Assembly: GCF_000722875.1 (NCBI RefSeq)
Contig: NZ_JFHR01000027.1
Coordinates: 1-60,422 of the forward strand
Direction of reading: 5' to 3'
DNA from: Sphingobium chlorophenolicum
Lineage (GTDB): Bacteria > Pseudomonadota > Alphaproteobacteria > Sphingomonadales > Sphingomonadaceae
Length of the DNA stretch: 60,422 nucleotides
Shown here: positions 26,452 to 35,651 of the stretch, piece after piece
How positions within the stretch are numbered: the stretch's first letter is position 1
Layout: each line of letters starts with the position of its first letter
Notes under the pieces: generated by a model
Database searches by the model: none
The model's input: only the letters and a program-made list of their open reading frames with translations
What the model was told of the DNA's origin: nothing
Made by a program: the position numbers and the translations under genes

Positions 26452-27390
26452 ATGGCAGAAGAAGCTGAACAGGAATCCGGCGCCCCCGCGCAGGAACAGC
26501 GTCCCGACACTCCGGGCGCGCGCCTGCGCGCCGCGCGGGAGGCGCAGGGCCTGTCGATACAGGATGTCGCCACCCGGACGCGCATCGCCCAGCGGCAGTT
26601 GGAGGCGATAGAGCGCGACGATTATGCGGCCTTGCCCGGCATTCCCTATGCGGTCGGCTTCGCCCGCGCCTATGCCCGCGCCATCGACGTGGACGAGGTG
26701 GCGATTGCCGCCGATGTGCGCAGCGCCGTGCATAATTCGGACCTGGGCAGCAACCGCTATGAGGCGTTCGAGCCTGCCGATCCGGCGCGGGTGCCCTCCC
26801 GCGCCCTGGCCTGGACGGCGGCGGCCATCGTCGTGATCCTGGTCGCCGGTTTCGCCGTCTGGCGCACGCAGGTGATGACGCCGCCGACGGGGGAAGAAAT
26901 TGCCGCGCAGCAGGCTGCGCCGACCCCCGTCGCGGCGAAACCCGCGACCGGGACGCCCCCCGCCGCGTCGGTGGCGCAGGCGGTTGTCTTCACGGCCAAT
27001 GACGATGTGTGGCTGCGCATCTATGACGAGGCGGGCGAGCGGTTGAAGGACGGGCTGCTGAAGAAGGGGGAAAGCTTCACCCTGCCCGCCAATGCCCGCA
27101 ATCCGATGATCCTGACCGGGCGACCCCAGGCGCTGAACGTGACGGTCGGCGGCAAGCCGGTCGCGCCGCTGGGACCGCCGGACCGCACCATCGCCGACGT
27201 GCCCGTCAATGCGGAGGCGTTGCTGGCCCGCGCCGCTCCCGCTGCGGCCCCTGCTGCGTCGACGGGGCGTGTCGGGTCCGCTCCGGCTTCGGCTTCCGTT
27301 GCCCCGGCCGCTGCTCCTGCTCCCGTTTCGACCGAGCCAGTCACGCCTCCGCCCGCCGCGCCTGCTCCGGCGCCTGCCGCAGCGGACTGA
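26452..27390 (+). CDS. RodZ-like HTH membrane protein
   Basis: 312 aa. Cytoplasmic HTH domain of the RodZ/XRE type (about 20-90: GARLRAAREAQGLSIQDVA), one membrane segment (about 119-140: ALAWTAAAIVVILVAGFAV), and a periplasmic DUF4115 domain (about 178-255: TANDDVWLRIYDEAGERLKDG). The C-terminal 60 residues are Ala/Pro/Val-rich. RodZ links the MreB cytoskeleton to cell-wall elongation; the alphaproteobacterial version should do the same. It stands between ptsP and cpoB, on the same strand. Confidence 0.9.
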   Translation: MAEEAEQESGAPAQEQRPDTPGARLRAAREAQGLSIQDVATRTRIAQRQLEAIERDDYAALPGIPYAVGFARAYARAIDVDEVAIAADVRSAVHNSDLGSNRYEAFEPADPARVPSRALAWTAAAIVVILVAGFAVWRTQVMTPPTGEEIAAQQAAPTPVAAKPATGTPPAASVAQAVVFTANDDVWLRIYDEAGERLKDGLLKKGESFTLPANARNPMILTGRPQALNVTVGGKPVAPLGPPDRTIADVPVNAEALLARAAPAAAPAASTGRVGSAPASASVAPAAAPAPVSTEPVTPPPAAPAPAPAAAD

Positions 27391-27517
27391 TCCGTAGCGA
27401 CCGATCCGTAGCGACTGATCCGTTCAGGGGCAATTCAGCGGAATTTGGCGCAAAGTCATGCTTTACCGGGCGGATTATCGCCTTATGGTTAAGGCCGAAT
27501 ATAAGTCGGGGATCATC

Positions 27518-28408
27518 ATGCGTAACGCTTTTTTCGCGACGGCCGCACTGGCGCTGGTCGCGCTCGCGCCGTCGGTAGCGGCCCAGAATGTCAGCGTCGA
27601 CGTTCGGGTCGACCGACTGGAAAAGGAAATGCGCGCCGTGCAGCGCAAGGTGTTTCCGGCCGGTGCGCCGCTGGAGGCGGAGATCACGCGCCCGGCCGCG
27701 CCCGCCATCGTGCCGGGATCGCCGTCCTCCACGCCGGTCGCCGACCTGACGGCGCGGGTGGGCGCGCTGGAATCGCAATTGGCCTCCATCACCGGGCAGG
27801 TTGAGGAAAACAGCTTCAAATTGAAGCAGTTGGAGGATGCCTTCAACCGCTACAAGGCGGAACAGGAAAGCCGCGCCGCGCCCGCCGTGGTGCCGCCGCC
27901 CGCGGTCGCTCCCTCCGCCGCTCCGGCCCGGCCCGCCGCGCCGCGCCCCGCCGCCAGCGGCGCGAGCGAGGAGCGCAAGACCGCCGTCGCCGCGATCGAG
28001 CGCCCCTCGACCGGCAATGAGGCGGACGACGCCTATAGCTATGGCTTCCGCCTTTGGGACGCGAAATTCTATCCGGAGGCGCAGGCCCAGTTGAAGGCCA
28101 CGGTCGACAAATATGGCGCCAGCCCCATCGCCAGCAAGGCCGCGAACCTGCTGGGCCGCGCCTATCTGGACGACGGCAAGCCCGCGCTGGCCTCCGTCGC
28201 CTTCTACGAAAATTACCAGAAGCGGCCCAAGGGCGACCGCGCCGCCGACAGCCTGGCCTATCTGGGCGAGGCGCTGATCCAGCTCAAGAAACCCGCCGAC
28301 GCCTGCAAGGTCTATGCGGAACTGGAGCAGGTCTATGGCGGCAGCCTGTCGAACGGCCTGCGCGGCATGATGGACAAGGGCCGGACCAGGGCCAAGTGCA
28401 CGGCCTGA
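27518..28408 (+). CDS. cpoB: Cell division coordinator CpoB/YbgF-like protein
   Basis: 296 aa, periplasmic. Signal peptide MRNAFFATAALALVALAPSV with cleavage near VAA-QN, a short coiled coil (VDRLEKEMRAVQRK, ESQLASITGQVEENSFKLKQL), an Ala/Pro linker, then a TPR domain (about 170-290: DAYSYGFRLWDAKFYPEAQA, SKAANLLGRAYLDDGKPAL). CpoB coordinates peptidoglycan synthesis and Tol-Pal constriction; tol-pal is not in the window but cpoB-tilS-ftsH order is conserved in alphaproteobacteria. Start ATG at 27518 is chosen for the signal peptide. Stop is 7 bp before tilS. Confidence 0.92.
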   Translation: MRNAFFATAALALVALAPSVAAQNVSVDVRVDRLEKEMRAVQRKVFPAGAPLEAEITRPAAPAIVPGSPSSTPVADLTARVGALESQLASITGQVEENSFKLKQLEDAFNRYKAEQESRAAPAVVPPPAVAPSAAPARPAAPRPAASGASEERKTAVAAIERPSTGNEADDAYSYGFRLWDAKFYPEAQAQLKATVDKYGASPIASKAANLLGRAYLDDGKPALASVAFYENYQKRPKGDRAADSLAYLGEALIQLKKPADACKVYAELEQVYGGSLSNGLRGMMDKGRTRAKCTA

Positions 28409-28415
28409 GGGCCGC

Positions 28416-29360
28416 ATGGCTGAGGGCGATCTTGAAACGCAACTGAAGCAGGCCATCGGGGCGCTGGTGGAGAATGCCGCCAGCGCCCGTTTCGGCGTGG
28501 CGGTGTCGGGCGGGCCGGACAGCATGGCCCTGCTCGATCTGGCGGCGCGGGCCTTTCCAGGGCGGGTCGAGGCGGCGACGGTCGACCATGGCTTACGGGA
28601 GGCTTCGGCGGCGGAGGCGGCGATGGTCGCGAACTGGTCCCGGGATGCCGGGATCGAACATGCGATGCTGCATCCGCAGGGCGCGGTGCGGGGCAATGTG
28701 CAAAGCTGGGCGCGGGCGCAACGTTACGCCCTGCTGGAAGAATGGCGGGCGGCGCGGGGGTTGGACTGGCTGCTGACCGCGCATCATGCCGACGACCAGT
28801 TGGAAACGCTGCTGATGCGGCTCAATCGGGGCGCGGGCGTCGGCGGGCTGGCGGGCGTGCGGGCGCGGCAGGGCGTGGTGCTGCGGCCGCTGCTGGGCGC
28901 GCGCAAGGTGGACCTGCTTGCCTATGCGCTGGACCGGGGTTTGCCGCATGTCGATGACCCCTCCAACAGCGATCCGCGCTTCGACCGGGCGGCGTTGCGC
29001 ACCGCGCTGGCGGGAGTGGACTGGATCGACGCGGCGGCGGCGGGACGCAGTGCGGCGGCGCTGGCGGAGGCGGAGGAAGCGCTGGACTGGATGGTCGCCG
29101 GGATCGAGGCGGATCATGTCCGCCCGGACGGAGAGGGGCTGGCGCTGGACCGGACGGATTTGCCCCGCGAACTGCTGCGCCGCCTGATCCTGCGGATGGT
29201 GGCCCGGTTGCAGCCCGACGGCTCGCCGCCGCGCGGGGAGGCGCTGGACCGGCTGATCGCGGCGGCCCGGAAGGGTGAGAAGATGAGCGTGGGCCGCCTC
29301 GTGCTGAAAGGTGGGGTATGCTGGACGCTGAAAATCGCGCCGCAGCGCCGATGGCAGTGA
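28416..29360 (+). CDS. tilS: tRNA(Ile)-lysidine synthase
   Basis: Adds lysine to cytidine-34 of the tRNA-Ile CAU anticodon, making it read AUA. 314 aa; the PP-loop SGGPDS is at residues 31-36. The N-terminal ATPase domain is complete (ATVDHGLR, TAHHADDQLETLLMRLNRGAG), and the C-terminal part is short compared with the E. coli enzyme, as usual in this group. Start ATG at 28416, 7 bp after cpoB. The last part of an operon-like run with ftsH downstream. Confidence 0.96.
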   Translation: MAEGDLETQLKQAIGALVENAASARFGVAVSGGPDSMALLDLAARAFPGRVEAATVDHGLREASAAEAAMVANWSRDAGIEHAMLHPQGAVRGNVQSWARAQRYALLEEWRAARGLDWLLTAHHADDQLETLLMRLNRGAGVGGLAGVRARQGVVLRPLLGARKVDLLAYALDRGLPHVDDPSNSDPRFDRAALRTALAGVDWIDAAAAGRSAAALAEAEEALDWMVAGIEADHVRPDGEGLALDRTDLPRELLRRLILRMVARLQPDGSPPRGEALDRLIAAARKGEKMSVGRLVLKGGVCWTLKIAPQRRWQ

Positions 29361-29458
29361 AGATCGTTACGCAAAGGTTCCACGGCCCGGCGCGTCTGCC
29401 CCACGATCCGTCGATTTGATTCCGCGCAATGACCTTTCCTTAACGGCTATGGTGGTTA

Positions 29459-29683
29459 ATGAAGACTGTTGAGCGTGGGAATTTTCGATTCATGATGGAA
29501 TTTGCGGCACTGACTTATGGTCTGCTGGCCAGTGTCATCCTTTCGGCGGCGCAGCGTAACCGCCGCCTGGCGCAGCCTCATCCGCCGATGCTGCTGTATG
29601 CGGGCTATCTGCTGTGCGGCATATCGGCGGGCATGGCGGCGATCCTGGCCTATATCGCGCTGTCGCAATTTGCCGGGGGTTGA
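29459..29683 (+). CDS. Small membrane protein of unknown function
   Basis: 74 aa (63 if the ATG at 29492 is used). Two membrane segments: FAALTYGLLASVILSA and MLLYAGYLLCGISAGMAAIL with a basic loop (QRNRRLAQ) between them, so it should be a two-pass inner-membrane hairpin. No strong SD for either start. It sits between tilS and ftsH on the same strand. Codon-position bias looks coding, but no family is recognised. Confidence 0.55.
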   Translation: MKTVERGNFRFMMEFAALTYGLLASVILSAAQRNRRLAQPHPPMLLYAGYLLCGISAGMAAILAYIALSQFAGG

Positions 29684-29752
29684 TGCGGGACTGCGGTCCC
29701 GCTTGCGATTTTGCCGCGGCACCCTATCTTGCCGGGTGAAAGAGAGTGGTGA

Positions 29753-31702
29753 ATGAACGACGAGAAAGACCCGCAGGGCAATCCCTGGATCAAGAGCGCG
29801 ATGATTTGGGCGGGGGTGATCGTCGCCCTGCTGCTGTTCGTCTCGATGTTCGACAGCCGCACGGCGTCAAGCACCGGGACCGGCATCGCCTATTCCGAAT
29901 TCCGCGCCAAGGTGCAGGAAGGGCAGGTCAAGGATGTCGCCGTCGCCACTGATCGCATCACCGGCACGCTGACCAGCGGGCAGAAATTCAGCACCGTGCC
30001 CGTGAACGATCCGGGCCTCACCGGCCTGCTGGACGATTATAACGTCAAATATTCCGGCCAGGCGGAGGAGCAGCCGAGCTTCTGGATGATCCTGATCTAC
30101 CAGTCGCTGCCGTTCCTGCTGATCCTGGGCATCGCCTTCTTCGTGCTGCGGCAGATGCAGAAGGGTGGCGGCGCGGGCGGCGCGATGGGCTTTGGAAAAT
30201 CCAAGGCCAAGTTGCTGACCGAAAAGCATGGCAAGGTGACTTTCGATGACGTGGCCGGCATCGATGAAGCGCGGGAAGAATTGCAGGAAATCGTCGAATT
30301 CCTGAAAGACCCCAGCAAATTCGCCCGGCTGGGCGGCAAGATTCCCAAGGGCGCGCTGCTGGTCGGTTCGCCGGGTACGGGCAAGACCTTGCTCGCTCGC
30401 GCCATTGCGGGCGAGGCGGGCGTGCCCTTCTTCACAATTTCGGGTTCCGATTTCGTGGAAATGTTCGTCGGCGTCGGCGCGAGCCGCGTGCGCGACATGT
30501 TCGAGCAGGCGAAGAAGAATGCGCCCTGCATCGTCTTCATCGACGAAATCGACGCGGTCGGCCGCCATCGCGGCGCGGGCCTCGGCAACGGCAATGACGA
30601 GCGCGAGCAGACGCTGAACCAGCTTCTGGTCGAGATGGACGGGTTCGAGGCGAATGAGGGCATCATCATCGTCGCGGCGACCAACCGCCCCGACGTGCTT
30701 GACCCCGCTTTGCTGCGTCCGGGCCGCTTCGACCGTCAGGTCGTGGTGCCGCGCCCCGACATCGAGGGCCGCGAGAAGATTCTGGCCGTGCACATGAAGA
30801 AGGTGCCGCTGGCGCCCGACGTCAATCCGCGCACCATTGCGCGGGGCACGCCCGGTTTCTCCGGCGCCGACCTTGCGAACCTCGTCAACGAAGCGGCTTT
30901 GATGGCGGCCCGTCGCGGCAAGCGTCTGGTCGCCATGGACGAGTTCGAGGCGGCCAAGGACAAGGTCATGATGGGCAGCGAGCGTCGCTCCATGGTCATG
31001 ACCGACGATGAGAAGAAGATGACCGCCTATCATGAGGCGGGTCATGCCATCGTCGCTGTCCATGAACCGGCGTCCGACCCGATCCACAAGGCGACGATCA
31101 TTCCCCGTGGCCGCGCCTTGGGTATGGTGATGCGCCTGCCGGAGCGGGACAGCTACAGCTATCACCGCGACAAGATGCACGCGAACATGGCCGTCGCCAT
31201 GGGTGGCCGCGTGGCCGAGGAGATCATCTTCGGTTACGACAAGGTGTCCAGCGGCGCGTCGGGCGATATCCAGTACGCGACCAAGCTGGCGCGGGACATG
31301 GTCACCCAATGGGGCATGTCCGACAAGCTCGGTCCGCTGCAATATGAGGAGCAGCAGGGCGAAACCTTCCTCGGCTATTCGCAGAGCCAGCGCGTCCATA
31401 TGTCGGACGAGACGGCGAAGCTGATCGACAAGGAAATTCGCGGGCTGGTCGAACAGGGCTATGCGCGGGCGCAGGAAGTGCTGAAGGGTCATGAGGACCA
31501 GCTTCACCTGCTGGCCAACGCGATGCTGGAATATGAGACGCTGTCCGGTGAGGAGATCAAGACGCTGCTCGACAAGGGGGAGATCACCCGCGACGACGGC
31601 ACGACGATCAAGCCTTCGGCGATCCCGACGGCGGGTTCCTCCATTCCCAAGACGCGGCGGCGGAAGGGGCCGTTCGGCGACCCTTCGCCCGCCGGGGCCT
31701 GA
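29753..31702 (+). CDS. ftsH: ATP-dependent zinc metalloprotease FtsH
   Basis: Membrane-anchored AAA protease that degrades misfolded membrane proteins and regulators. 649 aa: two N-terminal membrane segments ([40 protein letters not shown]) flanking a periplasmic loop, an AAA domain with Walker A GSPGTGKT (205-212), Walker [13 protein letters not shown], and a protease domain with zinc site HEAGH (427-431). Start ATG follows AGAGAGTGGTGA. A terminator follows the stop. Confidence 0.98.
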   Translation: MNDEKDPQGNPWIKSAMIWAGVIVALLLFVSMFDSRTASSTGTGIAYSEFRAKVQEGQVKDVAVATDRITGTLTSGQKFSTVPVNDPGLTGLLDDYNVKYSGQAEEQPSFWMILIYQSLPFLLILGIAFFVLRQMQKGGGAGGAMGFGKSKAKLLTEKHGKVTFDDVAGIDEAREELQEIVEFLKDPSKFARLGGKIPKGALLVGSPGTGKTLLARAIAGEAGVPFFTISGSDFVEMFVGVGASRVRDMFEQAKKNAPCIVFIDEIDAVGRHRGAGLGNGNDEREQTLNQLLVEMDGFEANEGIIIVAATNRPDVLDPALLRPGRFDRQVVVPRPDIEGREKILAVHMKKVPLAPDVNPRTIARGTPGFSGADLANLVNEAALMAARRGKRLVAMDEFEAAKDKVMMGSERRSMVMTDDEKKMTAYHEAGHAIVAVHEPASDPIHKATIIPRGRALGMVMRLPERDSYSYHRDKMHANMAVAMGGRVAEEIIFGYDKVSSGASGDIQYATKLARDMVTQWGMSDKLGPLQYEEQQGETFLGYSQSQRVHMSDETAKLIDKEIRGLVEQGYARAQEVLKGHEDQLHLLANAMLEYETLSGEEIKTLLDKGEITRDDGTTIKPSAIPTAGSSIPKTRRRKGPFGDPSPAGA

Positions 31703-31724
31703 TCCGGACGACAGGTTGAAAAAG

Positions 31725-31756
31725 GACGTCGCTGAAAGGCGGCGTCTTTTTTATTT
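31725..31756 (+). terminator. Terminator of ftsH
   Basis: GACGTCGC and GCGGCGTC arms (one G-T pair) with loop TGAAAG, then TTTTTTATTTT, 22 bp after the stop. Confidence 0.8.
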
Positions 31757-31807
31757 TCGCGGTGTTGGCTGAGGGACATTTGGGGATGTCGTTCATCGTT
31801 ACCCTAT

Positions 31808-32141
31808 CGTCATCCCAGCGATAGCTGGGATCTCAGGCGATAGGGCACGGAGTAGGCCGCGTGGACAAATTCAAGACCCGCTGGACTGAGATTTGGGTGG
31901 AAAGCGGACCTATCCTATTCCTCCCCATCGAGAGATGGGGAGGGGGACCAGCCGCAGGCTGGTGGAGGGGAACGGGGCACGACCTGCGCTTTTCCCCTCC
32001 ACCATCGGCTGCGCCGACGGTCCCCCCTCCCCACGCTTCGCGTAGGGAGGAATTTGGCGTCCGCTATTGACCATTTCCCAACATTCCTAATTTGTCCACG
32101 CGGCCTAGCCTCACGAGATCCCAGCTTTCGCTGGGATGACG
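31808..32141. repeat. Family G inverted repeat interrupted by A5
   Basis: Outer arms GTCATCCCAGCGATAGCTGG (from 31809) and CCAGCTTTCGCTGGGATGAC (to 32140) pair, and inner arms AGGCCGCGTGGACAAATT (31854-31871) and AATTTGTCCACGCGGCCT (32089-32106) are perfect complements. Copy A5 occupies the centre. The 521-bp gap between ftsH and coaBC holds only the ftsH terminator and these repeats. Confidence 0.8.
31904..32056. repeat. Family A palindromic repeat, copy A5
   Basis: Begins GCGGACCTATCCTATTCCTC, end hairpin CCCCATCGAGAGATGGGG, inner hairpins AGCCGCAGGCT (left) and TCGGCTGCGCCGA (right), outer hairpin CCCCACGCTTCGCGTAGGG. Similarity to the flank of A7 continues to about 32092. Nested inside inverted repeat G. 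Confidence 0.9.
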
Positions 32142-32223
32142 GATGTGCGGCGCGCTGCCCTCCATCGTCGCAAGGCATCCGCACTGGACAAGTCGGCGCG
32201 GCGCGACCAAATGATGGCTTGTC

Positions 32224-33468
32224 ATGACCAAGCGCATCCTTCTCATCATTTCGGGCGGCATCGCGGCCTATAAATCGCTGGAGCTGGTGCGGCTGCTGCG
32301 CAAGCGGGGCATCGCCGTGCGGGCGGTGCTGACGGAAAGCGCGGAAAAATTCGTGACGCCGCTGTCGTTGGGCGTACTGACGGAAGATCACGTCTATGGC
32401 GACATGTTCGACCTGAAGGAAGAGCGCGAGATCGGCCATATCCAGCTTTCACGGCAGGCCGATCTGGTGGTGGTGGCGCCCGCGACGGCAAATATGCTGG
32501 CCAAGATGGCGGGCGGCATCGCCGATAATCTGGCGACGACCCTGCTGCTGGCGACCGACAAGCCGGTGCTGGCCGTGCCCGCGATGAACATCCGCATGTG
32601 GCACCATGCCGCGACCCAGCGGAACATCGCGCAACTCAAGGCCGACGGTATCCACGTGATGGAACCGGACAGCGGCGAGATGGCGTGCGGGGAATTCGGC
32701 AAGGGTCGCTTGCCTGAGCCGCAGGCCATTGCGGCGGAGGTGGCGCGGTTGCTGGCATTGCCCTTGCCCGCCGATCCTCTGGCGGGCCAGCCCGATTTCG
32801 AGACGGCGGACACGCCGCTGGCCGGGCGGCATGTGCTGGTGACGGCCGGGCCGACGCATGAGCCGATCGATCCGGTGCGCTATATCGCCAACCGTTCGTC
32901 TGGGAAGCAGGGCTTTGCCATTGCGGCGGCGGCGGCGCGGGCCGGGGCGCGGGTGACTTTGGTCGCGGGTCCGGTGCATCTGCCGACGCCAACGGGCGTG
33001 AACCGCGTGGATGTCGAGACGGCGCGGGAGATGCTGGGGGCGGTGGAGGCCGCTCTGCCCGCCGACGCCGCGATCATGGTGGCGGCGGTGGCGGACTGGC
33101 GCACCGCCGACGCGGCGGATCAGAAGCTCAAGAAGGACGGATCGGGCAAGCCAGCGCCGCTGCCGCTGGTCGAAAATCCGGATATTCTCGCCACATTGGG
33201 CAAGCATGCGAAGCGGCCCGCCCTGCTGGTGGGCTTCGCCGCCGAGACGCAGAAGGTCGCCGAACATGCGCAGGCCAAGCTGGCGCGCAAGGGCGCCGAC
33301 TGGATCGTCGCCAACGACGTGTCGGGCGACGTGATGGGCGGCGATTCCAACAGCGTGCATATCGTTTCCAGGGACGGCGTCGAAAGCTGGGAAAATCTGC
33401 CCAAGGACGCCGTCGCCACCCGCTTGATAGAAAAGGTCGCCCATGTCCTCTCCGCTCGCCCCGATTGA
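32224..33468 (+). CDS. coaBC: Bifunctional CoaBC (CoA biosynthesis)
   Basis: Makes 4'-phosphopantetheine from 4'-phosphopantothenate and cysteine. 414 aa: N-terminal flavin-dependent decarboxylase CoaC (residues 1-~185; [19 protein letters not shown], catalytic-type PAMNIRMW) and C-terminal CTP-dependent ligase CoaB (about 190-410; [27 protein letters not shown] region, [10 protein letters not shown]). The last 26 bp overlap the start of dut. Confidence 0.96.
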   Translation: MTKRILLIISGGIAAYKSLELVRLLRKRGIAVRAVLTESAEKFVTPLSLGVLTEDHVYGDMFDLKEEREIGHIQLSRQADLVVVAPATANMLAKMAGGIADNLATTLLLATDKPVLAVPAMNIRMWHHAATQRNIAQLKADGIHVMEPDSGEMACGEFGKGRLPEPQAIAAEVARLLALPLPADPLAGQPDFETADTPLAGRHVLVTAGPTHEPIDPVRYIANRSSGKQGFAIAAAAARAGARVTLVAGPVHLPTPTGVNRVDVETAREMLGAVEAALPADAAIMVAAVADWRTADAADQKLKKDGSGKPAPLPLVENPDILATLGKHAKRPALLVGFAAETQKVAEHAQAKLARKGADWIVANDVSGDVMGGDSNSVHIVSRDGVESWENLPKDAVATRLIEKVAHVLSARPD

Positions 33469-33907
33469 AATCCGCCTGAAGCGCCTGCCCCATGGCGAGG
33501 GTCTGCCCGTGCCCGCCTATGCGACGGCACATGCGGCCGGGATGGACGTGGTGTCGGCGGAGGACGTCATTCTGGTGCCGGGCGGGCGGCATGCGGTGTC
33601 GACCGGCTTCGCCATGGCGATTCCGGAGGGCTATGAGGTGCAGGTGCGGCCCCGTTCCGGACTGGCGCTGAAACATGGGATCAGTCTGCCCAACACGCCT
33701 GGCACCATCGACGCCGATTATCGCGGGGAATTGAAGGTCATCCTCATCAATCTGGGGTCGGAGCCTTTCGTCATCGCGCGCGGCGACCGGATCGCGCAGT
33801 TGGTGGCGGCGCCGGTGCAGGTCGCCACCTTCGCCGAAGTCGCGGAACTGGACGAGACCGTGCGGGGTTCCGGTGGTTTCGGGTCGACCGGAGTGAGTTC
33901 CTCATGA
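33443..33907 (+). CDS. dut: dUTP diphosphatase
   Basis: Hydrolyses dUTP to dUMP, keeping uracil out of DNA. 154 aa with the trimeric dUTPase motifs: AAGMDV (I), [12 protein letters not shown] (II), [10 protein letters not shown] (III), RGDRIAQLV (IV) and GSGGFGSTG (V). Start ATG at 33443, inside the end of coaBC (26-bp overlap); its stop overlaps the start of moeB by 4 bp. The coaBC-dut pair is common in alphaproteobacteria. Confidence 0.97.
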   Translation: MSSPLAPIEIRLKRLPHGEGLPVPAYATAHAAGMDVVSAEDVILVPGGRHAVSTGFAMAIPEGYEVQVRPRSGLALKHGISLPNTPGTIDADYRGELKVILINLGSEPFVIARGDRIAQLVAAPVQVATFAEVAELDETVRGSGGFGSTGVSSS

Positions 33908-34671
33908 CCCTTTCCGACGATCAGTTGGAGCGTTACGCCCGCCATATCGTGCTGAAGGAGATTGGCGGGGCAGGGCAGGCGCGGCTGCTGTCGGCGGATG
34001 TGGCGGTGATCGGCGCGGGCGGGATCGGCAGTCCGGCGATCCTCTATCTGGCGGCGGCGGGTGTCGGCACGATCCGGGTGATAGACGACGACGCGGTCGC
34101 CCTTTCCAATTTGCAGCGGCAGATCATGTTCGGGACCGACGATATCGGCGCGCCCAAGGCCGAGGCGGCGATGGCGGCGGTGGCGCGGCTCAATCCGGAT
34201 GTGAAGCTGATCCCGATCAACGCCCGGATCGATGCGGACAATGCCGCGCTGATGCTGCGCGAGGCGGACGTGGTGCTGGACGGCTGCGACAGTTTCGCGA
34301 CGCGGCTGGCCGTGGCGGATTGCACGCGAAAGCTGCGGATTCCGCTGGTGTCGGCGGCGGTCGGGCCGTTCGAAGGCCAGCTCGCCACCTATCGCGGGTG
34401 GGAGGCGGACAAGCCCTGCTATCGCTGTCTTGTCGGTTCGCCGGAGGATGCGCCGGAGCGCAATTGCTCCGAAACCGGGGTGATCGGCGCGCTGACCGGC
34501 GTGATGGGCAGTCTGGCGGCGCTGGAGGTGATCCGGGCGCTGGTGCCCTTTGGCGAGGATATGGCGGGGCGGTTGCTGCTGGCCGACCTGCTGTCGATGC
34601 GGTTCCGCACTGTAACGGTGCCCAAAGACCCGGCCTGTCCCGCCTGCGCCGTGGAACTATGCGCGAACTGA
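33904..34671 (+). CDS. moeB: MoeB/ThiF-type adenylyltransferase
   Basis: E1-like enzyme that adenylates the C-terminus of a small sulfur carrier (MoaD for molybdopterin or ThiS for thiamine). 255 aa with the nucleotide-binding GAGGIGS at 37-43, the [12 protein letters not shown] region, and two CxxC pairs (CYRC, CPAC) for zinc. No rhodanese domain is fused. The carrier is not in the window, so molybdopterin versus thiamine cannot be settled. It overlaps dut by 4 bp and the DsrE gene by 13 bp. Confidence 0.92.
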   Translation: MTLSDDQLERYARHIVLKEIGGAGQARLLSADVAVIGAGGIGSPAILYLAAAGVGTIRVIDDDAVALSNLQRQIMFGTDDIGAPKAEAAMAAVARLNPDVKLIPINARIDADNAALMLREADVVLDGCDSFATRLAVADCTRKLRIPLVSAAVGPFEGQLATYRGWEADKPCYRCLVGSPEDAPERNCSETGVIGALTGVMGSLAALEVIRALVPFGEDMAGRLLLADLLSMRFRTVTVPKDPACPACAVELCAN

Positions 34672-35024
34672 GGATCGTCGTCGCGACGGCGGATGCGGAG
34701 CGGCTGCGCGGGGCGCTGATGACGGCGGCGGCGCAGGCGGCTCTGGGCGGGGCGGCGGCGCTGTTCCTGCAAATGGATGCCGTAGCGTTGCTGCGGGCGC
34801 CGATGGAGGCGCCCCAGGACGAAGCGCATCGGGCGGCGGGGCTGCCCACGTTGGCGATGCTGGTCGAGGAGGCGCTGGCGCTGGGCGTGGCGCTGACCGC
34901 CTGTCAGAGCGGGCTGGCGCTATACGGGCTGACCGTCGCGGACCTGCCGCAGGGCGTGGATGTCGGCGGCCCCATCGCCTTCCTGCAGGCGACGGACGAT
35001 CAGGCGCGGCTGCTGTTCGCCTGA
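34659..35024 (+). CDS. DsrE/DsrF-like protein
   Basis: 121 aa, cytoplasmic, DsrE-family alpha/beta fold: [20 protein letters not shown] at the start and the candidate sulfur-carrying cysteine in LTACQSGLALYGL near residue 85. Such proteins accept and pass sulfur; DsrE-like proteins next to MoeB suggest a sulfur-transfer role, as inference. Start ATG at 34659 inside the end of moeB. It ends the coaBC-dut-moeB operon; exbD follows on the other strand. Confidence 0.85.
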   Translation: MRELRIVVATADAERLRGALMTAAAQAALGGAAALFLQMDAVALLRAPMEAPQDEAHRAAGLPTLAMLVEEALALGVALTACQSGLALYGLTVADLPQGVDVGGPIAFLQATDDQARLLFA

Positions 35025-35039
35025 TCGCTTCCCGCCACA

Positions 35040-35489
35040 TCAGAAGCTGGCGTAGCGTTCATTGCCGATGAAGCCGAGTTTCTTCACCCCGGCGCGGCGG
35101 ATATCGGCCAGCACCTCATCCACCACCACATAACGGGCGGCTGCGTCGGGCTGGAACTGGAGTTCGGGTTCGACCGTCAGCCGCAGCGACGCGGCGAGAT
35201 AGCGGCGCAGCGTCAGCCGATCCACGGCCGCGCCGTTCCAGCGGATGACGCCCTGCGCGTCGATGCCGACCCTGTTCTTGACGGTGTCGATGGGGGGCGG
35301 GAGCAGTTCCTTCGGCGTCTGGGGCAGGTCGATGCCGACGCTGTGCGTCTGGATCGGGATGGTGATGATGAACATGATCAGCAGCACCAGCATCACGTCG
35401 ATCAGCGGCGTGGTGTTCATGTCCGCCATTGGTGCGTCCTGGGGCGTGTTCCCGCCAGCGCTATCGGGTCTTGCGAAGCTCAAAGCCAT
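35040..35489 (-). CDS. exbD: Biopolymer transport protein ExbD/TolR
   Basis: 149 aa. Short cytoplasmic N-terminus, one membrane helix with the essential proton-channel aspartate Asp31 (MNTTPLIDVMLVLLIMFIIT), then a periplasmic domain. It works with an ExbB/TolQ pentamer and TonB or TolA to energise the outer membrane. No exbB, tonB or tol gene is near, so this is an orphan. The ATG at 35489 has AGGAGGGA, and the frame is open upstream only because of chance. A Fur-box-like site precedes it (35502-35523). Confidence 0.94.
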   Translation of the reverse strand: MALSFARPDSAGGNTPQDAPMADMNTTPLIDVMLVLLIMFIITIPIQTHSVGIDLPQTPKELLPPPIDTVKNRVGIDAQGVIRWNGAAVDRLTLRRYLAASLRLTVEPELQFQPDAAARYVVVDEVLADIRRAGVKKLGFIGNERYASF

Positions 35490-35501
35490 TCGGTCCCTCC
35501 T

Positions 35502-35523
35502 GTTGAAATAATGATATATCAAC
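35502..35523 (-). promoter_or_regulatory. Fur-box-like palindrome upstream of exbD
   Basis: On the plus strand GTTGAAATAATGATATATCA then AC: ends GTTGA/TCAAC, and AATAATGAT matches most of the first half of the Fur consensus. It lies right before the exbD SD. AT-rich in a GC-rich region. Could also be simply a TATATC-type -10. Confidence 0.35.
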
Positions 35524-35569
35524 ACATGAAACATGCCTTGATCCGACAGTCTTGGCAAGACGCCTTCTA

Positions 35570-35597
35570 TTGACAGGCCGGGCGGCCCATTTATGGG
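35570..35597 (+). promoter_or_regulatory. Probable thrS promoter
   Basis: TTGACA at 35570-35575 with TATGGG at 35592-35597 (16-bp spacing), about 55 bp upstream of thrS. A perfect 7-bp hairpin GCGCGGC/GCCGCGC lies between them and the start (35602-35622). Confidence 0.45.
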
Positions 35598-35601
35598 GAA
35601 G

Positions 35602-35622
35602 GCGCGGCTTTTTGGGCCGCGC
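35602..35622 (+). promoter_or_regulatory. Hairpin in the thrS leader
   Basis: GCGCGGC-TTTTTGG-GCCGCGC, perfect 7-bp stem, 30 nt before the thrS start codon. Could control translation, or act as an attenuator, but its stem is not followed by a T-run. Confidence 0.4.
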
Positions 35623-35651
35623 AATCGCTACATCCAACAGAAAGACCGTCC

